From: Climacteris rufus
Taxonomy: Eukaryota; Chordata; Aves; Passeriformes; Climacteridae
Length of the DNA: 64,000 nt
Assembly (NCBI GenBank): GCA_013398175.1
Contig: VZRZ01008247.1
Coordinates: 578,437 to 642,436 of the forward strand
Direction of reading: 5' to 3'
Shown: positions 12,201-24,900 of the stretch, piece by piece
Layout of the letters: each line of letters starts with the position of its first letter
How positions within the stretch are numbered: the first letter of the stretch is position 1
The notes under the pieces: model-generated
Database searches by the model: none
Seen by the model: only the letters and a program-made list of their open reading frames with translations
What the model was told of the DNA's origin: nothing
Translations under genes and position numbers: made by a program

Positions 12201-15200
12201 CACATTTTGCGTATTTTCTGTACTTTTCTTCTCCTTCTCTTTGAAAAAAACCTCTCGACATGCAGAAGGAGAAGCTGAAGGAAAAACTTGTATTCTTTGA
12301 AAAAATAAGCATTTTTTAAATTAACTATTTTCTTTTTGCCCCTCTTGCTCAAACCAGTTACTGTAATTTCTAAGTAAAGGTTACTTTTCTGGCCAAAAAC
12401 CATGTCATGCAGAGATACCCTTACAAACTAACCAATCTCTTTCAGAAATACTACAGCCATGTTAGGGCAGTGCTGCTAGCCTTACTCAGTGCTAAGTTGT
12501 TCAGAGTTTCACAGATTCAGTGTTTGATTGCTTTCATTCAAACAGGCTGTCAATAACAGTTGATAGACCACATCTCAATGTTGCTGTTTTGAAATTTTAT
12601 AAGATGGGGTAATGCTCAGATAATGATTTAATGGATAGTAAATGTATGTTTTATTTTAAGGGTTTTTTTCCTCCTAGGATTAGATGTTTTGTTCATGTTT
12701 GACTGCAAACATGCCCATGAATCTATATCCTATTTTCAGTGTCTGCCATCTCAGGCATAACCAAATTCACAAAAATCATTTGATATGTATAATCCAATGT
12801 GGCAAGATTAGTTTAGAGTACTGGAGCAAAATAGTTCAGAACTTCTGCACACATTTTTCCACCTAATAGAACAAAGCTATGCACACTTGCTCTAAGAGAA
12901 GAGGGTATTTTATAGGTTAATATAAAGGGCTTGGAGAAACTTGACCTGTATTTTCAATATCTCTGGCAAGGCTTAACCACTTTTTCAATGTTGCTGTTCA
13001 CTCAAGTCAATAGGATATATCTCTGGACCTTCTCAGATTTTTGTTTCCTTCTGAATACACTTTTCTGCTCACCTTGCCAAACATTAAGTGTGCCTTCAAC
13101 AGTTTCTCCCTTAAATTGGGAATACAGGTGGAAAAACACAGTCCAAGCCATCAGTGCTCACAGTCTCAATGTTTTGCCCATTGGGTTTTGTCTGACCGGT
13201 AGCTATGGCACTTCACTTGGCTGCACCCTACCTGAGGCTGAACAGGGCTTTGTGACCACAGCAACACAAACATAATCTAGAGCTGCTCTTAGCTTCTCTG
13301 ACCTTCTATTAAATGGTTTAAAGAACACACACACATCTAGCAAATTTTGCCAGGTTCATATGAAATCTGAAATTTCATACTACCAGAGGAATAATATTCT
13401 TCATAGCCATATATTTAAGTTGGGTATGTTTTTTGTCAAATTCTAATTTTGCCAGGGGTTATTTATCAAAAACTAGTAGTCCCTTTTATGGGTAGCATCT
13501 TACCATCTTGCCCTGTTTAGTCCCCACACAGCCTAATTACAAAATAGACCTATCAAATTTAATTTAGTCAGGCTTTTTTCATGTACCATATTGCCTCTTT
13601 CAGTGTTACATGATGGGAACCCAGACCAGTACAGATCCTTCTGCAGTGTGATTTCATGGTTATCTTGAAAATGTAAAAATATCCAGGCATTAGAAACAAT
13701 CACTAGTGGAAATAAACAATCTTTTGTCAGAAAGCTTTTTACTTACTTGCAAATTTAACTCTCATGCATCTTAAATGTTCTCCAGAGCTTCAGGTAACTG
13801 TATTTTGTTTTTCTCTGGGGAGAGAAGGGTGCTGGTTTTCAACAAGTCAGTGTATAGCTGTTATGCTTACAGAGAAAGCCTCAAAAATGTAGACTAGTGT
13901 CTGTCTGAATTTGTAGGGAACATGAAATAACAAGTCCAAGTGTGAAAGAGTTTTATTTCTACTTATACTAAACCTGATGGCAACAAGGACACTTTAAATG
14001 TCTACAGTTCTACTGTTCATCAAAGCATAGAAGAAATGCAGAAACAGCTCATACAAAAACAGCTACTTACTGCATTTGAACTATTACCCCTTCTAGTAGA
14101 TCTTCAATCACACACTAATTAAGTGGTTGCCAAGTAGTTCTGCAAAAGCTATACAATATTTTCTCTGAACGAGGATTCAAGACTAAAATAATTGACTAGT
14201 AAGGTTTTTTTTAATGCCTAATCTTTCTCCAGTTATGCAAATATTTAAGAATCTAGAAATGAGCACAAGATTGCACTCTGAATTTGTTCAGAACACTTGT
14301 AAAGAAAAGCATTTCTCTGAAATCAGTTTTGTTTTATTTGGAGAAAATCTGCCTGATAATTCATTTCTGTATGAACATTCTTCCCATGATATTTTGCTCC
14401 ATTACACAATATATCAGGTTGATTATTAGCTTCTCCACATAGAGTCTTGCCAAAATAAGTGCTTGTAAAAGCTCTTTAAAATTACCTATATTATTAACCT
14501 TAAGCACAATTTGGTACTACTGGAAACTTTAAATATCAAAACATTTGATGATGTTTCATTCATCTGCATTCAATATGCAATTCAACTATATGTACTGTAC
14601 TTTGTATTCTTCTTGCTCTACACAGAGCTTGTGATTACTTGAGTGTATAAGAAAGAAACAGAAATACTGAGCATCTCTCTGCCGTGCTAAATAACGACAG
14701 TTCTGCTGAAACCTGGGGAGTCTGTAGGGCAATGCTAACAACGATGGGAGGAGACCTCTCCAGCAGCCATTAAATACCACAAGAAAAATGCAGCACTGCA
14801 CCTCCAGAGGTTGCCAAATACTGCAAAAGTATTCAGGTAATGCATCTGGAAGGGAAACACCGTATCTTTAAGTTAAGCCTACACAAAACTGCAAAATCTT
14901 TGTGCCAGCAGGAGCCTTGGAACAAGGAATGTGATTGTGTTGTAGTTATGACCAGTCACATGTGGCATACACGGAAATTAAACTAATGTGAGTGTGAAGC
15001 TTGGCCAGTCCAATTCACCACTCCATGAGAAAACAAGATCTAAACAGGTACCCTATCAACAGAGAAAAATTCCTCTCCAGCAGGTTACAGAGTGTCTTTA
15101 GAAGGCTGCTGTTCATTTGTTTTTCCCAATTATGAGCAAATGTGATACCCCACAGACTGCTTTTCTGGAAAATGGTGGGGAAGTCTGCTGAACATTTTTA

Positions 15201-15400
15201 ATATATCATTATTAAAGTTAACTTTGCAGACCTAGTGGTTTATATGCTAATGGCTGCATGCCAAATAAGTGATTACTGTAAAAGTGTCAGTTAAATAGTC
15301 CAGTGACAGGGCCATATGTGTTCTATAAAGAAACTAGTTAAGCTGACCCTGATCAAAACCAGAATGATTGACTCAAAACTTCAGGAGCTCAGAAATACAA
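3261..15400. other. Non-genic AT-rich stretch
   Basis: I see no gene in this 12-kb stretch. It contains a small duplication AGTCTAAACATG x2 (3400-3423), an A-rich tract near 5383-5403, the A/C-rich tract at 6706-6748, and otherwise unique AT-rich DNA. ORFs near 4796-5077, 11674-12278 and 12931-13275 were read and show no family resemblance; composition near 11040-11230 and 11740-11990 is locally more GC-rich without a recognisable repeat or exon. Confidence 0.65.
6706..6748. repeat. (AAAAC)n / (ACCAAA)n low-complexity tract
   Basis: A run of AAAC, ACCAAA and AAAAC units, G-free and nearly T-free, interrupted by ATAA. It produces a spurious minus-strand ORF rich in Phe and Trp codons (6561-6827). 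It could be the tail of an old retroposon, but no retroposon body is recognisable on either side. Confidence 0.8.
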
Positions 15401-16019
15401 AGATTGGTAAGAGACCTGAAATAGGTTTGAGCAGATTTCTATATCTTCCGTGATTCCACTCTGTCCCTCTGGACCACATCTACATATATATCCTCCAAAC
15501 CTATACAATATCTATCCCCAGATGCAAAAGCACTTTGCAGACCACCAAAGATTTGGAGATGTTGCCATCACTGTAGTTGCTAGTGGTGCAGCGATGATCA
15601 GAGACCCTTCTGCAAGGTGAGTGAGATAATAACCTCTGCAGACTTGAGGTTATTGTCATCAGCTGCTCCAGAGAGATGCCAAAGGGGATTGCCCTGGAGT
15701 CATATTGCTTTCTCAAACAGCAGCACAGCATGGGGGGGTGGCAACCCTCAAAGCAAGGTCCCATGCACAGAATAAAGGCAGCAGTCAGACAACCAACATC
15801 CCTGCAAAATTCTCAGGTAGCAATATCTGATGGCAAGGAGTTCAGACAGAGAGTGCGTGTATCTTAAGTCCATAATGTTTCCTCCAATAGGAATGTGAGC
15901 TTTTACACAGATGGCCTTACTGTACATTCTGAGTCAGTTTGGGGTTCAGTCTTTGAAGTACAGTAGGAGATAACATTAACTGAAAATATTCAGATATTGT
16001 TTTCAGAGGTAATTAGTTT

Positions 16020-16024
16020 ACCTC
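16020..16024. repeat. Target-site duplication, left copy (ACCTC)
   Basis: Five bases identical to 16827-16831, directly flanking the TG and CA ends of the LTR at 16025-16826. A 5-bp duplication is usual for class III (ERVL-type) avian elements and also occurs in some other retroviral classes. Confidence 0.9.
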
Positions 16025-16826
16025 TGTCGGAGGTTGGGGGATATCTTGGAATTTTTCTCCATCACTGTTACTAAGTAACAAATAGCCGGATGATTAGGGC
16101 CATCAACTCTTTTGTGAGAGACAAAAGGTGTGCTTGGGCAGGGGCAGGTGAGGGAAGAGCCGGCCATTGGAACAGGCACTCACTCTTGGGTCGGACGCTG
16201 AGGGGAGAGGCGGCTTTGTGCTTTTTGGCTGCGACCGGAGGAAATCCAGCTGTGCCCTGTTTTTTCTTCTCCTAGCTGGGTGAGCTTTGATTCAACCTTT
16301 TTTCCACTGGACAGTGCACATTTCCCCGGGCTGTGTTTTTCTCGCAGCAGTTGCTGGGAGAGTCCGGAGAGTCCGGCTGCCTCTGCCGCCTGCCCCCGCC
16401 CCTNTGCCGCCCTGTTTTTTTTGCTGCTCTGAGCTGCCTGGCTGCTCTCCAGCCTGTCCGCCATTACCAGCTGCCTGAGGCTGACCTGACCCTGCGCCAC
16501 AGCGCCACCTGCAGCCGCTCGGGAGTCATTGCAACCGCCCTGCCTGGCTGGGAGCTCAACAGCGCCCCCTGCTGTTTTTCGGCCGTGATTACACCACACG
16601 GGAAAGTCATCTGCTGTTGGTTCCTGGTTCTATTTATGGTTGTTATTATTGTTATTGCTTGTTTATAGATACTAGTAAAGGACTGTTATTTCTTTTCCCA
16701 TATCTTTGCCTGAAAGCCCTTGATTTCAAAATTAAAATAATTCAGAGGGAGGGGAAATCACATTCTCTGTCCTAAGGGAGGGTTCAACCTCTCTCAGCAG
16801 ACACCTGTCTTTTCAAAACCAAGACA
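16025..16826 (+). mobile_element. Solo LTR of an avian endogenous retrovirus, 802 bp
   Basis: The element starts TGTCGGAGG and ends ACCAAGACA, the expected TG...CA retroviral termini, and is bracketed by perfect 5-bp direct repeats ACCTC. No primer-binding site, polypurine tract, gag, pol or env sequence adjoins it, so it is a solo LTR left by recombination between the two LTRs of a provirus. The middle (about 16130-16590) is markedly GC- and CpG-rich; the 3' third is AT-rich and has an AGTAAA variant of the poly(A) signal at about 16673, followed by a block (TTTGCCTGAAAGCCC and GGGAGGGG further on) that I recall from songbird LTRs. That places it on the plus strand. A 9-bp tandem duplication GAGAGTCCG lies at 16358-16375 and an N at 16404. 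ORFs in it are non-viral chance frames. Class III is inferred from the 5-bp duplication only. Confidence 0.9.
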
Positions 16827-16831
16827 ACCTC
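16827..16831. repeat. Target-site duplication, right copy (ACCTC)
   Basis: Perfect match to 16020-16024; together they fix both ends of the LTR insertion and show no flanking rearrangement since insertion. Confidence 0.9.
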
Positions 16832-18775
16832 ATATCATCAGCTTCAAGAGCTTCAATATATTACTCGTTTTCAGCCACAGAGCATGGCCTTTTTAAGTAA
16901 TCAGATGATGAAAGAGACTGTGCTTGCTTTTGCTCAACAGCAGACCTGACTTTGATATACTTGAAGCCATTTGCACTGCAGCATTTATTTTCATAATTTT
17001 CAGACTCTGCTTTTCAAACTACAGTGATCACTTTAAGGTTAAAGTGATCACCTCCTAAAAACTGATGATTTTTATTTCACTTTGGCATAGAAATGAACGA
17101 ACACAGACTGGATCTATAATATTTAGCATTACTGAGCACTCAGAAAATGCTACAATAGATGCAAAGCACTATCACAAGGCACAGATGTTTGACTAAGGAA
17201 CTCAAGGTAAGCTCCCACAGACACTGAGTCTGTCCAGTCACCATCAACTGGTCAGAAACACTTTTGCAGTATGTATCCTAGCAGGAAGCCTCCACCAGCC
17301 TTCTAGAGGTTATTTGTGTTAGCTTGATAAGCTATTTTAAGAATCAGTCTTACACTTCCTAACTCTTCTATGGAGAACAGGCAGTAAATACAGAGTGCAG
17401 AAGGACCAGAAGTCAGGACAGAGTCATGGTAAAATTGTTATTAGTGCATCTTTAAGGGTTTAAAGCTTTCAGTGCAAGAGTGGAAAAGGTACATCCATGG
17501 TGAGTTAGAAGCTATGGACATATGCAAAGTGCCATCAATTCACTGGAGTAGTTCCCTAATCAAAAAAGTTAAGAACTAATTAAAATTCTATGTGTCCCCA
17601 GCTGGTACAAAAATGCAAGCTAGAAATATGTTCTCCTGTGTCACAGTAGGACCTACTGAAACGGTGTCTTAAATAAGCACACAGCAGGAAGGTATGGTTC
17701 TTTGCTGGCCTGTAGCCTGTTTGAATTAAAACTTTTGGAACCATTATGCATACTAAATGACCTAAAACAAGCAATTAAAAAGTGTCATCATGATTCACTT
17801 CATTAGTAAAATAACGCTATGCAGCAGGAGTCACAAAGCAGAGTTTACTGCCAGAGTGTTCAGAGCCTAAATAGATGTCATTTCTCCTTAGTACCATTAA
17901 CAATAAACAAAGTATAGCTCTTTAAAATAAATAAATAAATAAATAATTGAAGTAGAGACACACTTGGCTTTTCTACTTTGCTGGCATGTATTCAAAAGCC
18001 ATGTCTTTTGTGGCTGTGAAATTAGCAGCTTCTACAACTATAGACTTGTGGCTTGGTTTATTAAGATTTCATGGAACTGCAAAGGTTTTCCAGCAATGTG
18101 TCTCTTTGTGTTTATTGACTATGGTTTCCTTTGAGGTACCTCCACATTTTTATGTCCATTCCTTTATTGTCTAGTCTTTCTTTCCATGTGTTTACTTAGC
18201 TGTGGTCTCTGACATTTTTTCCTTATTCTGAAAATTGACTTCTCATCCTCTCTAAGCAGTATTTTTATGTGTTTTAAAGTGGGTTCAGGTGGTGTTTAGG
18301 TTTCAGGATATATAAATTGTAGAGTTCTTTCTTCTGCTTTCTGAATTCTAGCAAAGACCAGTCCTCTGTTTCTGACACTGTTTTAGAAACAACAGCAGCA
18401 AAGAGCTGTGTTATTCTGTTCCATGTTTACTTCCTGAACTATTTGGGGGCTTGTATAGTGCTACAGCAGTACCTAACAGCCTCAACAAAAAGATGGTTCC
18501 TGAATTAAAGAGCATACAAGTGATTGTGTCAGAAGCCTATTAAGTAATGTCAAAACATGTAACAGGATTTGTAAGATGACAGTACCATGAAAATTAATGT
18601 AAAGGCAGTGGTTGAAACCTCAATTCTGTTAGAGCTGTGTAATCCCTGGCTACAAAGAAGACAGCAGTTCCCTTTTAAGGAGAAAAGTATCACTGAAGCA
18701 ATGTGCTCGTAAAAATGCTAACATGGTCCTTAAAATTATTCTAAACAGATACTTCTAGATAAGATATGGAAGCAT
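16832..18775. other. Non-genic stretch with (AAAT)n
   Basis: No gene seen. ORFs at 17580-17774 (-) and 17986-18174 (+) have no family resemblance. The only simple repeat is the (AAAT)n run listed separately. Confidence 0.65.
17925..17946. repeat. (AAAT)n microsatellite
   Basis: About five and a half uninterrupted AAAT units. Short, with no retroposon body identified next to it. Confidence 0.85.
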
Positions 18776-18905
18776 TAAGGCTGTTGTGCATAACAGTGGT
18801 GAGGCTTTATCTAGAGTACTGATACAGTTCTGTTTACAAGAAAAGAACTAAATTATTTTAGCTTGTTTAGGTGAGCAGAGAAGAAGTTGAGAGGGGCTAT
18901 GTGTG
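18776..18905 (+). mobile_element. CR1 LINE fragment, strongly degraded
   Basis: The stretch GGTGAGGCTTTATCTAGAGT followed by ACTGATACAGTTCTG and a CAAGAAAAGAAC block matches, with substitutions, the CR1 3' region that reads 'gtgaggccacatctggagtactgtgtccagttctgggc...tacaagaaagac'. Further on, GAGAAGAAGTTGAGAGGGG matches the 'gagaagagaaggctgagagggg' part. The intervening sequence carries a deletion. Orientation is plus. It belongs to the end of the reverse-transcriptase ORF and the 3' region, but no frame survives. Edges are approximate and remnants may continue downstream. Confidence 0.6.
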
Positions 18906-21900
18906 CTGCCTGAAATGTACATTCTTATGAGGACAGACATAAAGGAGAGGATAACTATTCAACCAGAGAGCAATGGATTATGTGTGAATGTACAAAGACA
19001 AACAGGACAAGCTGCAGGCTGGAAATCAGCAGAGACTCCCCAAACAGCACAGCGGGCAGATTCTGCAACCACATTGGCAGGACCAAACCCAGAGTACTGC
19101 TAGGAGGAAGCTGAGTAAGTTTATGATGGTCATTGCAAAACATAGTGCTGCAACAGCAGATGGAACTGCAGCCCTGATCTAGAGAATGGGACAATAGGAT
19201 GTCTTCCAAAAGCTTTTTTTTTTTTTGTTCCACATGTAAATTTTGCTGTCAGGAGCTTCAAATACAATGTCTCTGCACATCCCTTCCAGTTTTGTGGGCC
19301 CCAATTTGTGCAGAGAGCCTTCAGTGCTTGAAGGGTGGTGAGACAAAGCACAAAAGCATTTGAGGTAAAAAAAGGTTAAGGATAAGCAACAAAGAATAAT
19401 ATCAACGATTCCTAAATGGAGGAACAAAATAAGTCAGTTTTTCCTAATGCTGTGGCTAGCCATATAAGCCAGTGGGAAACAAGAGTGCTCAGTATTTCAC
19501 GTAACTTTTTAGTGTTTTGAAGATTTAGCATTTCCTAAATAAATAAATTATTTCTGTGGTTTACAGTTCAGTCTGGGTCTGCTGACGTGAATGGCAATGT
19601 TTTCATGGATGTCAGCAACACAGAAACAGGACAGTTTTCTAAGTGAATTATGTACCTAATGAATCAAGTGATTTGTCCCCATTATTCATTATGATTGTAA
19701 GTCAGATGCAATGCTTCATGCAAAAGTATTTTTTCTCTTGTGATAAATGCCTCACTTCTAAATTCTGAACTTTTTCATGAAAAGCTGTGGAGTTTTGCTT
19801 TTAATCTTCAAAGTTTTCATGGAGAACAAAAATTTTGAATTATCTTTCTGGTTTTCCCTATATTTTTATTTTTGTCAGTGAACATATTGTGAGAAATTAA
19901 TTCAGAATCCCCATCCCCATTTTCCTCTTGTATCTATTAACACAAAAGAGATTATGTTATGCAAACTGAGGTGCATTAGAGTTCTGCATAAGAACATCTA
20001 TTTTTCCTGACCCCAGTTTTTGTACAAACGGAATTTGTCATCATTCTTGAAGTTGTAGAGCTCCACTGACTTTTGTGGGACACAGAAATCTCCTTGTATA
20101 ACATTAACAACTTCAAAGTAAAACATCCTTTAAAAAAAAAGGCCCAAAGTTTGGCAAAAGCAATCTTTGGGCTACACTGGCCTGACACACAGACTGGTTT
20201 GCAGATTAAACATGTGTGCTGCTGCCCCAGGCAGCACAGCAGACAAAGCTCTGTCTTCCTCAGAAAACCCCAGAATATCTGTCCAATTCTACTGCAGAGA
20301 ACCTTTTCTGAGATTTCTTGACATAAAAAAAGTTTTTGTTGTGTCAGGCACACCTACACACATAATTTCCTTCTCTTGACTTTGAAATGCTCACTATAAA
20401 TGGTGATATTGTGAAGGTCACTCTTAGACTGTCAGTCATTTAACCACTCCTTACCCCAAGGGAAAGTATACCAATTGCCAGTGAGTGGCAAAGACAGCCA
20501 GTCCTTACAATGGCCATACAAACTTTTTATTTAATTGCTAAATTAGTCTTTCAGTTACTTCTACCCAGACTACTGAATGCTGCTAATGAGAAAATTTAAC
20601 AACTGCACAAAGGTCTAAACTTTAAAAGCCTGGTACAGCAGGGTTTCCTTAAAACTGAGAAACTGTGAATAGAATTTGTGTTCAGGCTCATCTTTGACAG
20701 TAACTAAGGGTCCTGGTGGACTGTATACATCAGGAATAGGCCTAGTGCAAGCAGAGTATCTGGGCTGCTGTTCTGAAATTATTTCCTTTCTCATCCCAAA
20801 AGAAAAGGAACCTCCCAGAAGAGTGTATGATGAAAGTACTAACCAAGAAGTGCAGAGGAAATTTCTGGCCTGCTAGCCTCAAGTCAGATAGGATTGGCTC
20901 CTATCAGAATATCTGTTTCAAGCAGCATAAATATTTCCACCTTCTACCCATCTGATGATTAATAAGGTTATCCTAAACACTCTGGAGACAGTATTTGCTT
21001 TTTGAAAACTGAACTGAAACATTTCCTTTATAATACCTATAATATCCTAAAGACTGCAAGTAGGGCATTAAAGTTCTATATAAACATTCAAAGGAATAAA
21101 GACTATGTTCACACAACAGTAATTTATAAAAAAGGACCAATGGGGAAGGAATATCTGAAAACCATCGAAAGAATTTTTTAGAAGCTATTAATCACTTAAA
21201 TTATTTATAAATGCTTTTGAAGAGGTAGAACAGTGTTATTCAAACTAATATTTTCAGCAGTTTCCACTACTGCTGGATTCATAGCTTTTTTTTCCTGGAA
21301 TGATCCATTTTTTTGTACTTGGGAATTTTACAAGACTGACAGCACTTCCTATATGAATGGACAGAAGGACAGAACACCATTTTTTGTGATGATCATGGTC
21401 ATCTCAGCTTAAGAATGTTATGACTTAGTTCTCTAAACTACAAGTTTAGGATTGTTCATTGAAGCCCTCCAGCAAAGAAATTATGTTACCATAAAGCAAT
21501 ATTTTCCCAGCATGGTGGGAACAGAAAACATAAGAGACTTCACATCTGAGACAGTAAGATTTGTTCTAGGAGACAATATGGTTTGTTCTAGTGTCCTCCT
21601 TCAGTATCTTTAGCCTTCTTCCTTCCCAAAGCAGGGGCACTGTCCGTACCCCTTCTCTTCTGAGTTAGCGGAATTCAATAGGAATCCTGGTCTCCTTGCA
21701 GTGTGAGGCCTCCTTCAGAAGTTGTTAAATGTTCAAACACACTCTTCTGTGTCTCTTTTACCTCTGAAATATGTTGCAGCCTAAACAGCCCCATACTCCC
21801 CCAAACTTCCCTGGAGTTTCTTCAGCCTCCTCACACCATCCTTCACCACCTCCACCTTCAGATTTCCATATCTCCAGGGTGTGGTCCTTTCAAGCCCTCA

Positions 21901-24900
21901 AGATTTTAACAAGCTTGTACTCTCTTTCCTGATGTCTCTTTACAGCTGTTCCTACTTTAAACTTACATAGCATTTCTCGGTCATGGGCTCCATCTGGATA
22001 TTAAAACACCCATATAGAATTATCTTCAATGGAGTTATATCTCCCACAAAAAGTAAAAGAGCAGACAGAATTTATGCCTTACAAGACCAGAAGATATCAT
22101 TATACCACCCGCATAACCCACACCTTACCAGCCTCACTCACTAACTCATGAAATTACCCACTAATTACTAGTTAAGCAAGAGTGTAGCTTCTAGAAGGCT
22201 TGTGGCTGCTTTCATAACTGCAGTTTCCCTCTCCCACAGAGACTTTCAGTCTAATCAGTACACAGCCATGAATAAAATCGATTCATATCAAGTCCCATGA
22301 AAAACAGCGCATCAAAGTGTTTTTTAACAAATATAATCGCGAGAATGCATTTATATGAGGAAAGGAAAAAACTCATTATTTTCTTGTCTATTATAATTCT
22401 AGACTTATCATGTTGGCTTTGGTTAGACTTACCTCCTGCTTTATTCTGAGGAGACAATTCATTCCAGCAATGAATGCAGGTATTCATAAGCACACCGGGG
22501 ATCCTTCAGGCTGAAAGACCTATCTGTAAATATAACACACACAACACTAGCAAGAAAAACTTTGGGTGTATAGCCAGCTATGAACAGAGAGATTTAGATG
22601 CAAAATAAACAAATTCTATTCAACACAGTAAGCTCCTGTAAGTTAAAAAATAACTACTTTCTCTCCTAAACATAGGTTATATTGGTATTTTCAGCAAAAG
22701 GCAGACTACTTTCTCAATTTTTCAAGAATAAGAGCAGTTTTCCAAGGAAGAAGTCATCCCAACTCATATTCATTTCATCTGAGAAAACTGCTCTGTTCTG
22801 AAATTTCCCCTTTGTTTTCTTTTCCAGGAAGGCAAGGAGTTTGGTTCTAGGTTGATAGGACTAAGCTCTTGACAGTATAGACCTGAACTGTTTGCCTATG
22901 CTAAAGGTTACCCAGCTCACCAGAGCTGAGCACAGTGTTGGAGGCAGCACTGGAAAAAGCACTAGGGATGGGCAGCTTCCAGAAAGCAGTTTTAAAATTA
23001 CTCCTCCTAATAGCATACTAGTTTATATCACTGAGCACTGGGTTCCTGGCTACATTCTTTTTATTTAAAACACTTAAAAGCAATAGTTAAGATGAATAAC
23101 CATAAGATTATGGGTTCACTAGAAAATTGTAATAACATTAATTAGAACAACAGAAATTTAAACTGTTGTGACTGCCATAATCTGATTGCAGTAGTGAAAG
23201 CCTTGTGCCTCATTGTCATATCACAGCTTAATAGTGACATAATTAAGATTAAAATTATGAAAGGAACTATTTATAAAGTATGTCACTACAGAACATAGTT
23301 CAGAAACAGAATAAGCTACCAAAATTATCAATAGAAGGTTCAAGTACACATACATCTTTAAAAAATTAAGTAAGATCCACCTTAGAAATCCTTCCCACTG
23401 TTAAGGAGACTAACTTGATGAGTTACAGCATTGTTCCCCCCCCGCCCCCCGCCCTCCATAAACATCTCTTCAAAAGCTATTAAGAAGGGATGAGAGCAAA
23501 GCTTTAAGATGGTCACTCTCTTCATTTTTTCTGATTATCCTATAAATCCAGCAGTGGAACTCCATAGACAGAATCATCCAGAACAACAACTATCACCCCC
23601 TCCAGCAGACTGGTGACATGTGAGAAGCCATGCTTGCATGAATGTGTTTTAACAAAATGTTGGAATTAAATTGTTTCCATGAAATAGTCTGTTTATTGCC
23701 ATGCCTATATTCGCTACAGTATCTGGTCAAGCAGGGTCCTTCTACTGATTGAGCTTGTGTGATCTCTGAGGAGACATAATGGTGAGGAACCCACTAGATT
23801 CATAGACATCTTACTGGTGTGATTCAAAAAGAAGAGAGAAAAAATGACATGAAACTAAAGATGAAAACCAGAGTAGAGAAGGAATTTTTCTATTTTAGAC
23901 TCAGCTCAACCCCCAGAAAAAAAATAATTAAAAAAACTCACCACAGGAACTTCACTTTTCTGCTTCCTACAAGTCTTGCATGGGAGCAATTAGTTTAAAG
24001 CATGTGACTCTGTACAGCACAATTCAAACAGCACAAAACACTGAAGCTGAGAGATAGCTTGTCCTTCAGAAGACACATGCCAAAACCTCATAGTTATTTT
24101 TTTGACATTCTTTTCCTTGTCTGAAGACATGGTGAACTGCAAGAATTGTATTGATATGTTACATTTTAATCAAAGTAGTTTTGCAAACCCACAGAGAATA
24201 GAAGAAGTAGCAAGGAGTGCACTTTCAGAAATAAACCAGACACATTCAGGATACAGGGTTAATCTAAGAGACAATCTGTAAATGAAATTGTATTTGTATT
24301 AATTCAGGAAAAGGTAATGCAGAACTGTGCCATTTCAAATGAAAATTAGCAATCTCTCCAGTAGAGAAATATTCTGCAAATCCTACACCATATATTTTTA
24401 GGACATCTGGAGATCCTTTGTTCTTTTCAAGTCCCACTTCTCTCCTTAAAGACATTATTAAAGTGTCAAATAAAAATTGCTGGCAAGCTCTAAGTATTCA
24501 TAACAGATTGTATTTTATATATGATAATATCTTGTTAGGGTGTGAGACAACAAAAAACAATATGTGGAAAGCATTCAAATCAGAAAAGTCAATACAAAAT
24601 GAAATAAAAGTAGGAAAATTACTCTCTTTGCTCATTTGCAGCGTCCAGACAAGTTCACGTCACCCAAAGGAAATGGCAGGACCCTCCTTGTGCTGAACAA
24701 AGCACCAAAGAACACCTTCAGAAGAAGGAACAACCATGAACTGAAGGGAAGATAAACAGATGCCCAAGGAAAAAAAAAAAAAAGTCCAGACCTGAATGTC
24801 TGTAACTTTTATGGCAACTCCAAAAACACGGGCATCCATGACTTGGAATAAAAAATAAAATAATTTTTTTAAAAGTGCTGCCAATCAACTTTCCAGATTT

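Noticed and set aside
11674..12278. Overlapping plus-strand frames of 110 and 176 codons
   Set aside because: Two frames open at once in a C/T-rich stretch; composition is that of chance ORFs and no motif is visible.
16090..16668. CpG-rich block with overlapping ORFs, resembling a housekeeping gene promoter and first exon
   Set aside because: It lies wholly inside the LTR bounded by TG...CA and perfect ACCTC duplications; the frames overlap on both strands and include an N codon.
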